DNA from: Oceanotoga teriensis | GTDB taxonomy: Bacteria > Thermotogota > Thermotogae > Petrotogales > Petrotogaceae | Assembly (NCBI RefSeq): GCF_003148465.1 | Contig: NZ_QGGI01000001.1 | Coordinates: 221,170-285,169, forward strand | Direction: 5' to 3' | DNA length: 64,000 nt | In this document: positions 1 to 9,524 of the stretch, piece after piece | Layout: every line of letters starts with the position of its first letter | Position numbering within the stretch: the first letter of the stretch is position 1 | Translations under genes and position numbers: made by a program | The notes under the pieces: generated by a model | The model's input: only the letters and a program-made list of their open reading frames with translations | What the model was told of the DNA's origin: nothing | Databases searched by the model: none

Positions 1-11
1 AGGTGCATTTT

Positions 12-1991
12 ATGAAAAGCATCAAATTGAAAGTTATTTTATTAATTATTGTTATTTCATTCATACCTTTAGCAATTGTATCTTTTTTTAGCACTTACAA
101 TTATTATAATACTGTAAAAACTAATGTTGATGAAACATTATTATTACAAAATGAAAAGACAAAACTTTTTTTTGAAAACACAAATTCCAATCTCGAAGAA
201 TTCATGATATTTTTATCTAATGAAGAAAATGTAATAAACTCTAAAGAAAATAAAAATTCAGAACAAACATTTTTAATGACATCTTTTGCAAACATTCAAC
301 AAAAATATACTTATATTAGAAATGTATTTATTGGATTAGAAGATGGAGTCTTTTTTATGAAACCAGATCAAAAATTACCGGATGATTATGATCCAAGAAT
401 TAGAGATTGGTATAAAAATTCTTTAATCACCGATGATGTATTATTTACAGATCCTTATGTAGATGCAGCGAGTGGCGATCTAGTAATATCTATTACTAAA
501 AGAGTCAAAAATTCAAATATTACTACAGGTGTTGTAGGAATAGATATTTCAATGGTTTCATATATAAATTCTCTTAAAGACAGTGAAATATTCAACTCTT
601 CTCACTCGTTTATAATGAACAATGATGGAACTGTATTAATAGACACTATTCCTGAAAATATTGGAAAATCAATATCGGACAGTAATCTATTCAAAAGTAT
701 AAATAATGATAATGGAAAATCTGAATATATTGATTCAAATACAAAAGAAAAAAGATTTATATACTTTAACACCCTTGAAAATGGTTGGATATTGGTAACT
801 TCAGTTCAAACAAAAGAAGTTCTATCTCAAGCAACACAAGTACTCATAACGATGCTAATATTCTCAACAACAATAATAATAATATCATTAATCATAGGAA
901 TTATTTTTGTAAAAAAAGTAATAAGTGATCCTTTAACAAAATTAAAAGAAAAAATAAAAATATTTGGAACAGGAGATTTAAATGTAAATTTCGAAACTAA
1001 ATTGAAAGACGAAATTGGAATTATAGCCAACAGTTTAAATGAAATGGCAATAAATATAAAAGAACTAATGAATTCAATAAATGAAGCATCTGAAAATATC
1101 AATTCTTCTTCAAATGATTTGGCAAGTGTAGCCGAAGAGAGCTCAGCAGGAACTGAAGAATTAAGTTCTCAAATGAATTTTATAGAAAATAAATTAGAAG
1201 ATAGTTCATCTGCCGTTGAAGAAATAACAAGTGGAATAGAAGAAATGGCTTCAAGTTCTTCTACACTATCAAATGCAGCACAGTCATTATTAACATCGAC
1301 TAAAGACACCAAAATTTCTACAACAAATGGTTTAAAAACAATAAAAGCTATAACATTAGAAATTAATGAAGCTTCAAAAAAATCAAAAGATTCTCAAAGA
1401 AATGTTGACAATTTATCTAAAAAATCAGAAAATGTTGGTAAAATAGTAGATTCTATAGATTCCATAACTCAACAAACAAATCTTTTAGCTTTAAATGCAG
1501 CTATTGAAGCAGCTCGTGCTGGAGAAGCTGGAAAAGGTTTTGCTGTAGTTGCAGATGAAATAAGGAAACTTGCTGAAGAAAGTGCTAAAGCAACCAATGA
1601 AATATCACAAATACTTTTAGAAATAAAAGATGATACCAATACAGTAAACAAATCAACTCTTGAAACTACTGATGTAATAGAAAAAGCCAATGAAAGTATG
1701 ACATTAGTAGCTAAAGAATTTGAAGTTATTTCAGATAAGATAATTCAAATAAATGAACAAATAGAAAGTATAACTGCTACATCTGAAGAACAAAGTGCAA
1801 GTACTCAAGAAATGAGTGCAGCTATGGACAGAGTAGCAAAAGGAATAGTAGAAATAAATTCGCAAGTAAAAGATGCAACCAAAGCTGTTTTTGATCAATC
1901 AGAAGCTGCTCAACATGTAAGTGCTAACTCTGAAGAATTGGCTGCATTATCAGATGGCTTAATTTCACAAGTAAATAAATTTAAATTTTAA
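12..1991 (+). CDS. Methyl-accepting chemotaxis protein with extracellular Cache-type sensor
   Basis: Transmembrane chemoreceptor that should signal through CheW/CheA to the flagellar motor. The order seen is: a first membrane helix (about residues 5-28), a large extracytoplasmic domain with dCache-like features (RDWYKNS, then [15 protein letters not shown] near residue 150), a second helix (about 275-298), a HAMP stretch, and a long helical signalling domain. The conserved hairpin tip of the MCP family is clear ([19 protein letters not shown] region, then [15 protein letters not shown]). ATG at 12 is chosen because AGGTG lies at the right distance at the very edge of the window; a GTG three codons earlier is less likely. 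The ligand cannot be read from the sequence. No terminator is visible before the next gene. Confidence 0.95.
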   Translation: MKSIKLKVILLIIVISFIPLAIVSFFSTYNYYNTVKTNVDETLLLQNEKTKLFFENTNSNLEEFMIFLSNEENVINSKENKNSEQTFLMTSFANIQQKYTYIRNVFIGLEDGVFFMKPDQKLPDDYDPRIRDWYKNSLITDDVLFTDPYVDAASGDLVISITKRVKNSNITTGVVGIDISMVSYINSLKDSEIFNSSHSFIMNNDGTVLIDTIPENIGKSISDSNLFKSINNDNGKSEYIDSNTKEKRFIYFNTLENGWILVTSVQTKEVLSQATQVLITMLIFSTTIIIISLIIGIIFVKKVISDPLTKLKEKIKIFGTGDLNVNFETKLKDEIGIIANSLNEMAINIKELMNSINEASENINSSSNDLASVAEESSAGTEELSSQMNFIENKLEDSSSAVEEITSGIEEMASSSSTLSNAAQSLLTSTKDTKISTTNGLKTIKAITLEINEASKKSKDSQRNVDNLSKKSENVGKIVDSIDSITQQTNLLALNAAIEAARAGEAGKGFAVVADEIRKLAEESAKATNEISQILLEIKDDTNTVNKSTLETTDVIEKANESMTLVAKEFEVISDKIIQINEQIESITATSEEQSASTQEMSAAMDRVAKGIVEINSQVKDATKAVFDQSEAAQHVSANSEELAALSDGLISQVNKFKF

Positions 1992-1992
1992 C

Positions 1993-2020
1993 TTAAACCT
2001 TTTAAATATTATGATATAAT
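1993..2020 (+). promoter_or_regulatory. Possible sigma70-type promoter for the lipoprotein gene
   Basis: TTAAAC (1993-1998), a 16-base spacer and a perfect TATAAT (2015-2020) lie just behind the chemoreceptor stop codon. The -35 match is weak and the DNA is very AT-rich, so this is tentative. It would give a leader of about 110 bases to the gene at 2138, containing the perfect dyad TGACATAATGTCA at 2059-2071. Confidence 0.35.
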
Positions 2021-2137
2021 AACTTAGAGATGAAAATGTGTATTTCATACCTCAAAAATGACATAATGTCAAAAATATATAGTTTAATTTATTTTTATAG
2101 TATATAATTTATTTAAATACCAAGGAGGTTAACTATT

Positions 2138-2671
2138 ATGAAAAAAACTTTGTTATTTCTAAGTTTGCTAACTCTAACATTTCTATTGATAAGTTGTACA
2201 CCACCAATTCCAGGCGGTATTGATGGCGGAAATACTGGTGGAAATATTACTTCAAATACTTTAGTAGGAGAATATAATTTAAAATTTGAAACATCATCTC
2301 AAAAATCTTCTCCTGATATGGCTTTAACATATTCTGATTTTACACTTGAAATAAGTTATGATGGATCTTATAAAGTAAAAATAGAATCAGATAACTTTTA
2401 TAATGATACTAGAGTTAAATTTGAAAATCCCGAAATACAAGTTTCAGAAAATTATAATGAAATAGATTTAGACTTTGATATTAAATTTACAAATACTGAT
2501 AATTCTGAAAATAATGGAACTATCAAATTTAAATCCAATATTAGAAATAATCACTTAACTTTTGAAAATAATAAAGTATCAAAAATAACTTATTCAGCTG
2601 ATACAGGTTTTACAATACCTAATACACATTATTATGTTAATGGTATAACTTTAACAAGAAAAGACTCTTAG
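2138..2671 (+). CDS. Putative lipoprotein, unknown function
   Basis: I do not recognise a family. The 177-residue product begins with a lipoprotein signal peptide: two lysines, a hydrophobic stretch and the lipobox LISC with the cysteine at about residue 20. A glycine- and proline-rich linker (PPIPGG, then GGNTGGN) follows, as is common after lipid-anchored cysteines. The rest is rich in Asn, Ser, Thr, Tyr and alternating beta-type residues, consistent with a small beta-rich surface domain. A strong ribosome site (AAGGAGG) precedes the ATG. The next gene starts 10 bases after the stop and also encodes an exported protein, so the two are probably cotranscribed. Confidence 0.8.
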   Translation: MKKTLLFLSLLTLTFLLISCTPPIPGGIDGGNTGGNITSNTLVGEYNLKFETSSQKSSPDMALTYSDFTLEISYDGSYKVKIESDNFYNDTRVKFENPEIQVSENYNEIDLDFDIKFTNTDNSENNGTIKFKSNIRNNHLTFENNKVSKITYSADTGFTIPNTHYYVNGITLTRKDS

Positions 2672-2681
2672 GAGGGATAAA

Positions 2682-3140
2682 ATGAAAAAAATTTTATTTA
2701 CAAGTTTAATTTTAATTATTGGAATCATATCTTTTTCTTCAAAGTTTATATATGTTTATGATGGAAATAAAATGACAGCAGATATGTATAACGTGGAAAA
2801 ATTTGGAAAAATTTCTATAACTTCAGATTATATAATTCTTGGAAATTCAGATAGTTCATATGATTCTAATACAGTTAAAATACCTATAACTTTTCCATTA
2901 GAAGAACAAAAATATGATAAAATAAATGATATGATAAATAAAGGATATATAGTTAAACCAAAAGAAGATAATAAATATTTTAAAACTTCTATGAGTAGAA
3001 ATCTAACTGTTTATCAAATAAAAGAAATAAAAGTCAATGCATTGATAAAAGATTTTCTAAAATTTATGGAGTCAAATAATTCTATTTTCAATATTAATGA
3101 CTGGGCAGTTGAATGGATAATGGCTATACCAGTAGATTGA
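2682..3140 (+). CDS. Exported protein, unknown function
   Basis: Product of 152 residues with no family I recognise. Residues 1-20 form a cleavable-type signal peptide (MKK, then a hydrophobic run ending in SFSS) without a lipobox, so export to the periplasm or cell surface is likely. The mature part is charged and mixed alpha/beta, with no cysteine and no visible catalytic motif. The start is well supported by TTAGGAGGGATAAA in front of the ATG. It closely follows the lipoprotein gene and ends in a clear terminator, so the two form a small two-gene unit. Confidence 0.75.
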   Translation: MKKILFTSLILIIGIISFSSKFIYVYDGNKMTADMYNVEKFGKISITSDYIILGNSDSSYDSNTVKIPITFPLEEQKYDKINDMINKGYIVKPKEDNKYFKTSMSRNLTVYQIKEIKVNALIKDFLKFMESNNSIFNINDWAVEWIMAIPVD

Positions 3141-3156
3141 TATAGATAAAAATTAT

Positions 3157-3200
3157 AAAATCCCAAGATTTGAAATAAAATCTTGGGATTTTATTTTTAT
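3157..3200 (+). terminator. Rho-independent terminator
   Basis: A 14-base perfect stem (AAAATCCCAAGATT at 3157-3170 with its complement at 3179-3192) has an 8-base loop and is followed by TTATTTTTAT. It closes the lipoprotein/exported-protein unit. Confidence 0.9.
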
Positions 3201-3234
3201 CATTATTATTGTATAATTTAATGGGTGATTAAAA

Positions 3235-4239
3235 ATGAAGAAAAAAAAATCTATAAAAAATTTTTATATTAAATCGAAAAAATTGATAAGAAGATTCTAT
3301 TTTTCTCTTCTAGTCGTTTTATCTATTTTTTCAAGCTGGATTGTATTATTTTATGGTTTTTTCGTATGGATTGGTATATATATCATAAATATTTTAACAA
3401 GTAAATTACCTTTAGAATCTAATCATTATGAAGGTCCGAGTACTTATACTTATAAAATAGCAGAAAAGAATAATTTAAAATTAGATATTTGGTATCCAAA
3501 AAATTTTAAACCCAACTATCCAGTAATTTTCTTTTCTCATGGCGGAGGATGGATATCTGGTTTTAGAAATCAGCCCAATAATGTTTCTTGGTGTAAATAT
3601 CTTGCTTCTCAAGGATTTGCAATAGTATCAGTTGATTATAGATTTGGATTTTCTAATAAAATGATGGATATTTTATCCGATTATTCAGATGCTTTAGATT
3701 TTATAAGATCTAATAGTAAAGAATTGAGATTAAACACTAAAAAAATAACTTTAATGGGTCTTTCAGCTGGTGGACATTTAGCTTTATTATATTCATCATT
3801 TTATAGTTTTTTAAAAAATAAAGAAAAAATGGAAGGTATAAAATCTGTTGTAGCTTATTATACTCCCACTGATCTCACAGATCTTCTTGATAAAGAAAAT
3901 AAAAGTTTATTTGCTAAATTTTCTGTAATAACAACCATGAAAGGAACTAATAAAGATAAAGAAGATGAATATATTTATTTTTCTCCAATGCATTGGTTCT
4001 CTAAAAATATGGTTCCTGTATTATTTGTTCATGGTAAAGAAGATGAAGTCGTTCCATTCAATTCTTCTGTAAAATCTATAAGAAAATTGAAAGAGTATAA
4101 TGTACCTTTTGAATTTCTTGTTCATAAAAATGGTGGACATACTTTTGAATTTCAATTAAAAGATTTTCAAACAATAAAAATAATAAATAAAACTACTTCT
4201 TTTATAAAGAGGATGAATGAAAATGAAAAGAAATATTGA
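3235..4239 (+). CDS. Membrane-anchored alpha/beta hydrolase (esterase/lipase type)
   Basis: Serine hydrolase of the carboxylesterase/BD-FAE-like alpha/beta superfamily, 334 residues. The signature elements appear in order: the HGGGW oxyanion motif (about residue 102), the nucleophile elbow GLSAGG (about 180), an acid in HGKEDEVVP (about 262) and the catalytic histidine in NGGHTFEF (about 300). A basic N-terminus followed by a hydrophobic segment of about 35 residues suggests attachment to the membrane. The substrate is unknown. The next gene starts inside its last codons, so translation is coupled and the two hydrolases probably act together. Confidence 0.85.
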   Translation: MKKKKSIKNFYIKSKKLIRRFYFSLLVVLSIFSSWIVLFYGFFVWIGIYIINILTSKLPLESNHYEGPSTYTYKIAEKNNLKLDIWYPKNFKPNYPVIFFSHGGGWISGFRNQPNNVSWCKYLASQGFAIVSVDYRFGFSNKMMDILSDYSDALDFIRSNSKELRLNTKKITLMGLSAGGHLALLYSSFYSFLKNKEKMEGIKSVVAYYTPTDLTDLLDKENKSLFAKFSVITTMKGTNKDKEDEYIYFSPMHWFSKNMVPVLFVHGKEDEVVPFNSSVKSIRKLKEYNVPFEFLVHKNGGHTFEFQLKDFQTIKIINKTTSFIKRMNENEKKY

Positions 4240-5242
4240 TTTTAATTATGAGAGAAAAAAAATTGATTTTATGAGTGGATATATATTTAAGGGTAGACAT
4301 TATAGATGTAATTATATTAGATATAAATCGATGTATAAAAATATAAGCAAAGGAACTGAAACTGTAGAAGTTTATAATTTTGAACCAAAAGATAAAGTAT
4401 ATGCTTCTGTATTAATAGTTCATGGACTGGGAAGTTCTAATATAAAATTTTTATTATGGATGGGTAGACATCTGGCATCCGTTGGAATAAATTCATCTGT
4501 TTTGATACTTCCCGGAAATTACACAAGGGTAGATGATAAATCTGTAAGTGGTAGAAATTATTTATGGCCTGATATAAACATAATGTATAATTTTTGGGAA
4601 AATGGAATATTAGATATAAGAACAACTTTAGATCTGCTCGAAGATCATGGATTATGGAATAAAAATAATGCTCTCATAGGATATTGTCTTGGCGGAATGC
4701 TTTCTACAATTGTATCTTCTATTGATAGTAGAATAAGCGAATTGATATTATTAACAACAGGTGGACATTTGCCAGAAATAATGTATAGATCTCCTGCTAC
4801 AAAATTTATAAGAAAATTGATTGAAAAAGGATTCAAAATGGAAAATCATCTAAATGAACCACAAAAAATGTTTTCAATATACAATGAAAATTTAGATTCG
4901 ATAAAAAAAATGACTTTAGATGAAATAATAAATAGTGATATACATCCTATATTTAAAATAGATCCATTATCCTATGCACATTTGATAGATTATAAAAAAG
5001 TGACTTTTTTTGAAGCTTTATTCGATAAGACTTTATCAATAAAAAGTCGAAAAAGTCTTTTAAAAGAGTTTAAAGGATGTAAATATTATCCAATTCCAAT
5101 AGGTCATGTGAGCTGGCTTCCTTTTGAATATTTTGTTGCAATATATATAATGAATAAACTCAATATAAAAGATGCAAAAATACGTTCAAGAATTCTTACT
5201 AAAGATGAGATGGATGAAAATTTTGATAACATTTATAAATGA
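4223..5242 (+). CDS. Alpha/beta hydrolase with cysteine-type nucleophile elbow
   Basis: Second alpha/beta hydrolase, about 339 residues. The fold is indicated by VLIVHGLGSSN (strand and oxyanion loop) and by the elbow GYCLGG, followed late in the protein by GHVSW as the likely catalytic histidine. Cysteine at the nucleophile position is the pattern known from dienelactone hydrolases and polyester synthases, unlike the serine in the upstream neighbour. The protein does not look like a complete member of either family. ATG 4223 is preferred over 4217 because AGAGG lies about 10 bases upstream. It overlaps the previous gene by 17 bases. No signal peptide is seen. Substrate unknown. Confidence 0.8.
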   Translation: MKRNIDFNYERKKIDFMSGYIFKGRHYRCNYIRYKSMYKNISKGTETVEVYNFEPKDKVYASVLIVHGLGSSNIKFLLWMGRHLASVGINSSVLILPGNYTRVDDKSVSGRNYLWPDINIMYNFWENGILDIRTTLDLLEDHGLWNKNNALIGYCLGGMLSTIVSSIDSRISELILLTTGGHLPEIMYRSPATKFIRKLIEKGFKMENHLNEPQKMFSIYNENLDSIKKMTLDEIINSDIHPIFKIDPLSYAHLIDYKKVTFFEALFDKTLSIKSRKSLLKEFKGCKYYPIPIGHVSWLPFEYFVAIYIMNKLNIKDAKIRSRILTKDEMDENFDNIYK

Positions 5243-5274
5243 GAAGATTTTATTAAATAAAATCTTCTTTTTTT
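5242..5274 (+). terminator. Rho-independent terminator
   Basis: AGAAGATTTTATT and its complement form a stem ending at 5268, followed by a run of T (to 5274). The left arm begins at the last base of the hydrolase stop codon. Confidence 0.85.
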
Positions 5275-5388
5275 ATTAAATTAAAAGTTAATTTTTTATT
5301 TTAATTTAATGTATTCATATTTTTTATTTTACTTATATTTAATAAATAAATATTAGAATGTAATGGGGAGTTTTTGAGGGTGGTGATT

Positions 5389-7050
5389 ATGAGTAAATTT
5401 TCTTTGCAGAATATTTTCATGAAAAAGTTCATATTTACATTTATAATAATATATATAATCATAATATCTATTATGACTTTGATAATAAATTATTTCTTTG
5501 ATTATAAAATATTACCTTCTATGGAAAATGAAATAATGTATAGTTTAAATGTATATATAAATCAACTTGAAAACACTTTATATTCTAATGATGAAAAATA
5601 TTATATAATTTCAAAAGCTATTTTAAATCATTTAACAGAATTAAACTCTACGAATATAGAAAATAACATAAAAAAATTTGAAAGTATAAAAAATGATTAT
5701 ATTACACCCGATATTACAAACATAAATTATTATATTATAAACAATGACGGAATCATAATACAAACTGATTATACAAACGATTTAAATATGGATTTAAAGA
5801 GTAAATATCCTGAAATGATGAATAGTATCTTAAAATTAGAAACGAACAAATATAATATTCAAAAAACAAATTTTTTTATAGATTTTAATAAAACAAGATT
5901 TTATAGTTTTTTAAGGATATCAGAAGATTTCATCTTCGAAATAGGTATTGAAATAAGTGATTCATTTATAGAAAATTTTTTGAATCAATTTTCTATAGAT
6001 AATAAAGAAAAATCATATGTAAAAAAAATAAACATATTTAATAAATATTATAAATCTTATATAGATGATAATTATGCAACAATAGAAGATAAAAATTCTT
6101 TTTTTAATATTAAAGATTCAGATAATTTTTTTATTTTAAGAAAAAATAATAACATAAATTCTATATATAGAGCTTTTAAACTGAACAAAGAAAATTCTTT
6201 TGACTATGATTATAATTTTTTGATAAAACTTGATATGGATTTTAATGAAATTTCAAAATATAAATCTTATTTATGTCTTTTATTTATAATAATCTCAATA
6301 ATCGTATTGTTTATAATGTATACAATACAGACAAAAAATTTAAAAATGCTAATTAAACCTCTAAAATTACTTCATGAAAATATAATACATAAAGAAAAGA
6401 TAATTAAAGCCCCTAAAGTAAAAATAAAAGAAATAGATGATATCATATATTCATATAATGATTTAATAGATAAATTAAAAAAAGATATGAATTTAGTTAT
6501 GGAACTAAATAAAAAATTATCTTATAATATAAGACAAAAAGAAATTGCGGAAATTAAACTTTTAAAATTAGCCTCCAAAGATGATTTAACTAATACTTAT
6601 AATAGAAGAAAATGTTTTGAATTTATAAAAGATCATATAAAGCTTTCAAATCAAAAAGATACAATGTTTTCATTGATATTTATTGATCTTGATAAATTAA
6701 AGAGTGTTAATGACAATTATGGTCATAGCGAAGGTGATAAATATCTGTTAAATGTTTCAAAAGCCATAAAGTATTCTTTAGGAAAAGATGATATACTCTG
6801 TAGATTTGGTGGCGATGAATTTATAATAATAATAAATTCATCAGATTTTTATTATATTGATAAAACTTTAGATCTTATAAAAGAAAATGCCTCGAAGATA
6901 AAATTAAAAAATAATTTAAAATACGATTTAGAATTTAGTTTTGGAATTTCTATATACAAACCAAATGAAGGATTAAATGCCCGAGATTTAATAGATTTAG
7001 CCGATGAAAGAATGTATATCAATAAAAAATCAAAAAAATTGGACCTTTAA
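5389..7050 (+). CDS. Membrane-bound diguanylate cyclase (GGDEF)
   Basis: Probable cyclic di-GMP synthase of about 553 residues. An N-terminal membrane helix (about residues 12-38), an extracytoplasmic sensor region and a second helix (about 295-315) precede a linker and a C-terminal GGDEF domain. The catalytic motif FGGDEF is intact (474-478), and the family's early motif DDLTNTYNRR and IDLDKLKSVND are present. The usual product-inhibition site RxxD upstream of GGDEF is absent (a glycine replaces the arginine), so feedback control through that site is unlikely. ATG 5389 is chosen because GAGGGTGGTG lies directly upstream. It stands alone between two terminators. Confidence 0.93.
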   Translation: MSKFSLQNIFMKKFIFTFIIIYIIIISIMTLIINYFFDYKILPSMENEIMYSLNVYINQLENTLYSNDEKYYIISKAILNHLTELNSTNIENNIKKFESIKNDYITPDITNINYYIINNDGIIIQTDYTNDLNMDLKSKYPEMMNSILKLETNKYNIQKTNFFIDFNKTRFYSFLRISEDFIFEIGIEISDSFIENFLNQFSIDNKEKSYVKKINIFNKYYKSYIDDNYATIEDKNSFFNIKDSDNFFILRKNNNINSIYRAFKLNKENSFDYDYNFLIKLDMDFNEISKYKSYLCLLFIIISIIVLFIMYTIQTKNLKMLIKPLKLLHENIIHKEKIIKAPKVKIKEIDDIIYSYNDLIDKLKKDMNLVMELNKKLSYNIRQKEIAEIKLLKLASKDDLTNTYNRRKCFEFIKDHIKLSNQKDTMFSLIFIDLDKLKSVNDNYGHSEGDKYLLNVSKAIKYSLGKDDILCRFGGDEFIIIINSSDFYYIDKTLDLIKENASKIKLKNNLKYDLEFSFGISIYKPNEGLNARDLIDLADERMYINKKSKKLDL

Positions 7051-7063
7051 AGGTCCAATTTTT
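7035..7063. terminator. Bidirectional terminator between diguanylate cyclase and feoB
   Basis: AAAAATTGGACCTT and its complement form a nearly continuous palindrome flanked by A- and T-runs on both sides. The stem includes the last codons and stop of the GGDEF gene, and the feoB stop codon lies 2 bases beyond it. It can serve both convergent transcripts. Confidence 0.9.
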
Positions 7064-7064
7064 A

Positions 7065-9032
7065 TTATATAAATAATAATCCTATATTATATACAATAAA
7101 TGAAACTACATAAGCAAGAACAAAAGTATATATCACACTAAACCAAGCCCATTTTGCACCTATTTCTTGTTTTATAGCCCCAATAGTCGCAACACATGGA
7201 GTATATATCAATGTGAATACTAAAAATGCATACGCACTTGCAGCATTAAAATACTGTGGAAGTACTGTAGTTAAAACATCTTCTCCTCCAAATATAGTTC
7301 CCATAGTTCCTATAACAATTTCTTTTGCTAAAAATCCGAATATTAAAGAAACTCCTGCTTGCCAAAATCCAAAACCTAAAGGTTTGAATATAGGAGCAAT
7401 AACAGAGCCTATATGTCCAATTATAGAGCTTTCTGATGCATATTCAACTCCAGATGGTAATGTTGCAAGAATCCATATAACTATAACTGTACCAAATATT
7501 ATAGTTCCAGCTTTTTTTATAAACATCATAGTTCTTCTTCCAGCTTCAAGTAGTATAGCTTTTAAACTTGGTAATCTATATGGAGGTAATTCCATTATAA
7601 ATACGCTTTCTTCTTTTTTAAACATAGTTTTATTAAATATAGTTGCCATTATTATAGCAAGAATAACTCCTAATAAATAAAGTGAAAATATAACTAAACC
7701 TGCATGTTTTGGAAAGAATATTCCGGCAATCAATATATATACAGGTAATCTTGCATTACAAGACATTAAAGGAGTGACAAGTATTGTTATTATCCTATCT
7801 TTTCTTGATTCAAGAGTTCTTGTACTCATTATAGCTGGTATACTACACCCAAAACCAAGTATCATAGGTATAAATGATTTTCCATGAAGTCCGATTTTTG
7901 TCATTAATTTATCCATAACAAAAGCAGCTCTTGACATATATCCAATATCGCCAAGAAAAGATATAAATAAAAACAATAAAAATATATTAGGCACGAAAAC
8001 TAATACTGAACCAACTCCACCTATTAATCCATTTACAATAAAGTTTGTCAATAAATTATCTGGTAATTTTGTAGAAACTAAATCTCCCAAAGATGCAAAG
8101 CCATCATCTATCATTCCATTAAAAACATCACCAATTGTAAAAGTCAAAGTAAATATAGCAAACATTATAATCAAAAATATAGGTATACCCAACCATCTAT
8201 TAGTTATTATTTTATCTATTTTATCAGAAGTATTATTAACTAAATTTTTTCTTTTAACATACTTTCCAGATATTTTTGTTATAAAATCATATTTTTTTTC
8301 AGATACAATAATACTTGCATCATCATCATTTTGTTTTTCTAATTGAGCTATCAATTTATCTATTTGAGTCAAATTATCTTTAGAGATATCTTCTCTAAAT
8401 TCAACATCACCTTCTATAAGTTTTAAAGAAACCCATCTTTTAGATTTTTCAGATATATTTTTTTCTTGTTCAATAATATTATTTATCTGACTTAGGATAT
8501 TTTCAAAACTCTCATCATAATTTAAATTCTCTGGATATTGAGGGCTTTTTAAAGATCCTTCAATCTGTTTCTTTAAATCTTCTAAACCAATTTTTTTATT
8601 TGCAGATGTTTTTACGATTGGAATTCCAAGTTCTTTTGATATTGAATTTATATCTATCTTTATCTGTCTTTTTTCAAGTTCATCACTCATATTAAAAACT
8701 AAAAGAGTGTTTTTTTGCATTTCCATGATCTCTGTAACTAAATACATATTTCTTTCAATATTAGTTTGATCTACAACAACTACTATTAAATCCGGATTAT
8801 CTTTTATCAAAAAATCTCTTGCAATTCTTTCATCCATAGAATTAGCTGTAAGAGAATATGTTCCAGGAAGGTCTACTATTCTATATTCTTCATCATTATA
8901 TTTAAGTTTTCCTTCTTTTTTTTCAACAGTAACTCCTGGCCAATTCCCTACATGTTGATGACTTCCAGTTAAAGCATTGAAAATTGTAGTTTTTCCACTG
9001 TTTGGATTACCACATAAAGCAACTGTTTTCAT
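7065..9032 (-). CDS. feoB: Ferrous iron transporter FeoB
   Basis: Inner-membrane Fe(II) permease with a cytoplasmic GTPase domain, 655 residues, close to the usual family length. The GTPase motifs are intact: GNPNSGKTT (8-16), the switch region HVGNWPGVTVEKKEG, DLPG (54-57) and NMSD (114-117). A helical linker leads to the membrane part with the Gate motif region (MSRAAFVMDKLM, GFGCSIPAIMSTRTLESRKDR) and the second gate near the end (FTLIYTPCVATIGAI). The ATG overlaps the feoA stop (ATGA), with GGAGGCGAT upstream. It is the last gene of the dtxR-feoA-feoA-feoB operon and probably iron-repressed by the regulator of the same operon. Confidence 0.98.
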   Translation of the reverse strand: MKTVALCGNPNSGKTTIFNALTGSHQHVGNWPGVTVEKKEGKLKYNDEEYRIVDLPGTYSLTANSMDERIARDFLIKDNPDLIVVVVDQTNIERNMYLVTEIMEMQKNTLLVFNMSDELEKRQIKIDINSISKELGIPIVKTSANKKIGLEDLKKQIEGSLKSPQYPENLNYDESFENILSQINNIIEQEKNISEKSKRWVSLKLIEGDVEFREDISKDNLTQIDKLIAQLEKQNDDDASIIVSEKKYDFITKISGKYVKRKNLVNNTSDKIDKIITNRWLGIPIFLIIMFAIFTLTFTIGDVFNGMIDDGFASLGDLVSTKLPDNLLTNFIVNGLIGGVGSVLVFVPNIFLLFLFISFLGDIGYMSRAAFVMDKLMTKIGLHGKSFIPMILGFGCSIPAIMSTRTLESRKDRIITILVTPLMSCNARLPVYILIAGIFFPKHAGLVIFSLYLLGVILAIIMATIFNKTMFKKEESVFIMELPPYRLPSLKAILLEAGRRTMMFIKKAGTIIFGTVIVIWILATLPSGVEYASESSIIGHIGSVIAPIFKPLGFGFWQAGVSLIFGFLAKEIVIGTMGTIFGGEDVLTTVLPQYFNAASAYAFLVFTLIYTPCVATIGAIKQEIGAKWAWFSVIYTFVLAYVVSFIVYNIGLLFI

Positions 9033-9262
9033 ACTCTATCGCCTCCGGTTATCTCTATATATTTTGCTTCTTCTTTTCTAAGACTTAAAGAATAATTTCT
9101 TATCTTTATTTCTAAAGGATCTCCCAAAGGCGCTTTTCTCACGAGTAATATTTCTATTCCTGGTGTTAATCCCATTGCTAAAAGTCTTTGTCTGACTTTT
9201 AAATTTCCTTCAAGCTTTTTTATTTTGCCTGAATATCCTACTTCACATTCATCAAGAAACAT
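9029..9262 (-). CDS. feoA: FeoA-domain protein (second copy, beside feoB)
   Basis: Small SH3-like protein of 77 residues, thought in this family to assist FeoB. Recognised by the pattern RQRLLAMGLTPGIEI followed by RKAPLGDPLEIKIR and RKEEAKYI. It overlaps feoB by 4 bases. The sequence is strikingly like the C-terminal domain of the fused regulator at 10039-10701 (shared RKAPLGDP, then an E-x-I-R core), more than like the other FeoA at 9305. It lies 42 bases downstream of that other FeoA gene. Confidence 0.95.
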   Translation of the reverse strand: MFLDECEVGYSGKIKKLEGNLKVRQRLLAMGLTPGIEILLVRKAPLGDPLEIKIRNYSLSLRKEEAKYIEITGGDRV

Positions 9263-9304
9263 TGTTAGTCCTCCCTAATTTTAAAAAAATAAAAAAATAA
9301 TATT

Positions 9305-9523
9305 TTATATGTTTTTAACAAAAATTCTTTTAGCCATATTTTGACCTATTCCATATCTACTTCCATCCACCAATATAATTATAGGGCCTCCAAAATTCCC
9401 ACTCAAAACTTCTATATTTTTTCCTTCCATTATTCCCATTTTTGCAAGTCTTCTTTTCATCATAAGACCTGAACTTATTTTTTCAACTATAAAATTTCCA
9501 ATATTTGCAAATACTAAAGGCAT
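9305..9523 (-). CDS. feoA: FeoA-domain protein (first copy)
   Basis: FeoA family protein of 72 residues with the core MMKRRLAKMGIMEGKNIEV. The middle loop reads GNFGGPIIILVDGSRYGIG instead of the RKAPLGDP type seen in the neighbouring copy, so it has diverged and may have a separate role. Its ATG starts 1 base beyond the stop of the dtxR-type gene, so translation is coupled to that regulator. Two different FeoA proteins beside one FeoB is a known arrangement in several anaerobes. Confidence 0.93.
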   Translation of the reverse strand: MPLVFANIGNFIVEKISSGLMMKRRLAKMGIMEGKNIEVLSGNFGGPIIILVDGSRYGIGQNMAKRIFVKNI

Positions 9524-9524
9524 T

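Noticed and set aside
3212-3217. TATAAT in front of the first hydrolase gene as a promoter
   Set aside because: A -35 box at proper spacing is missing; the best candidate is 22 bases away and inside the terminator. A promoter must exist nearby but I cannot define it.
7213-7680. Open reading frame of 155 codons on the plus strand
   Set aside because: It lies wholly antisense to conserved feoB membrane segments and has no ribosome site; it is a shadow frame.
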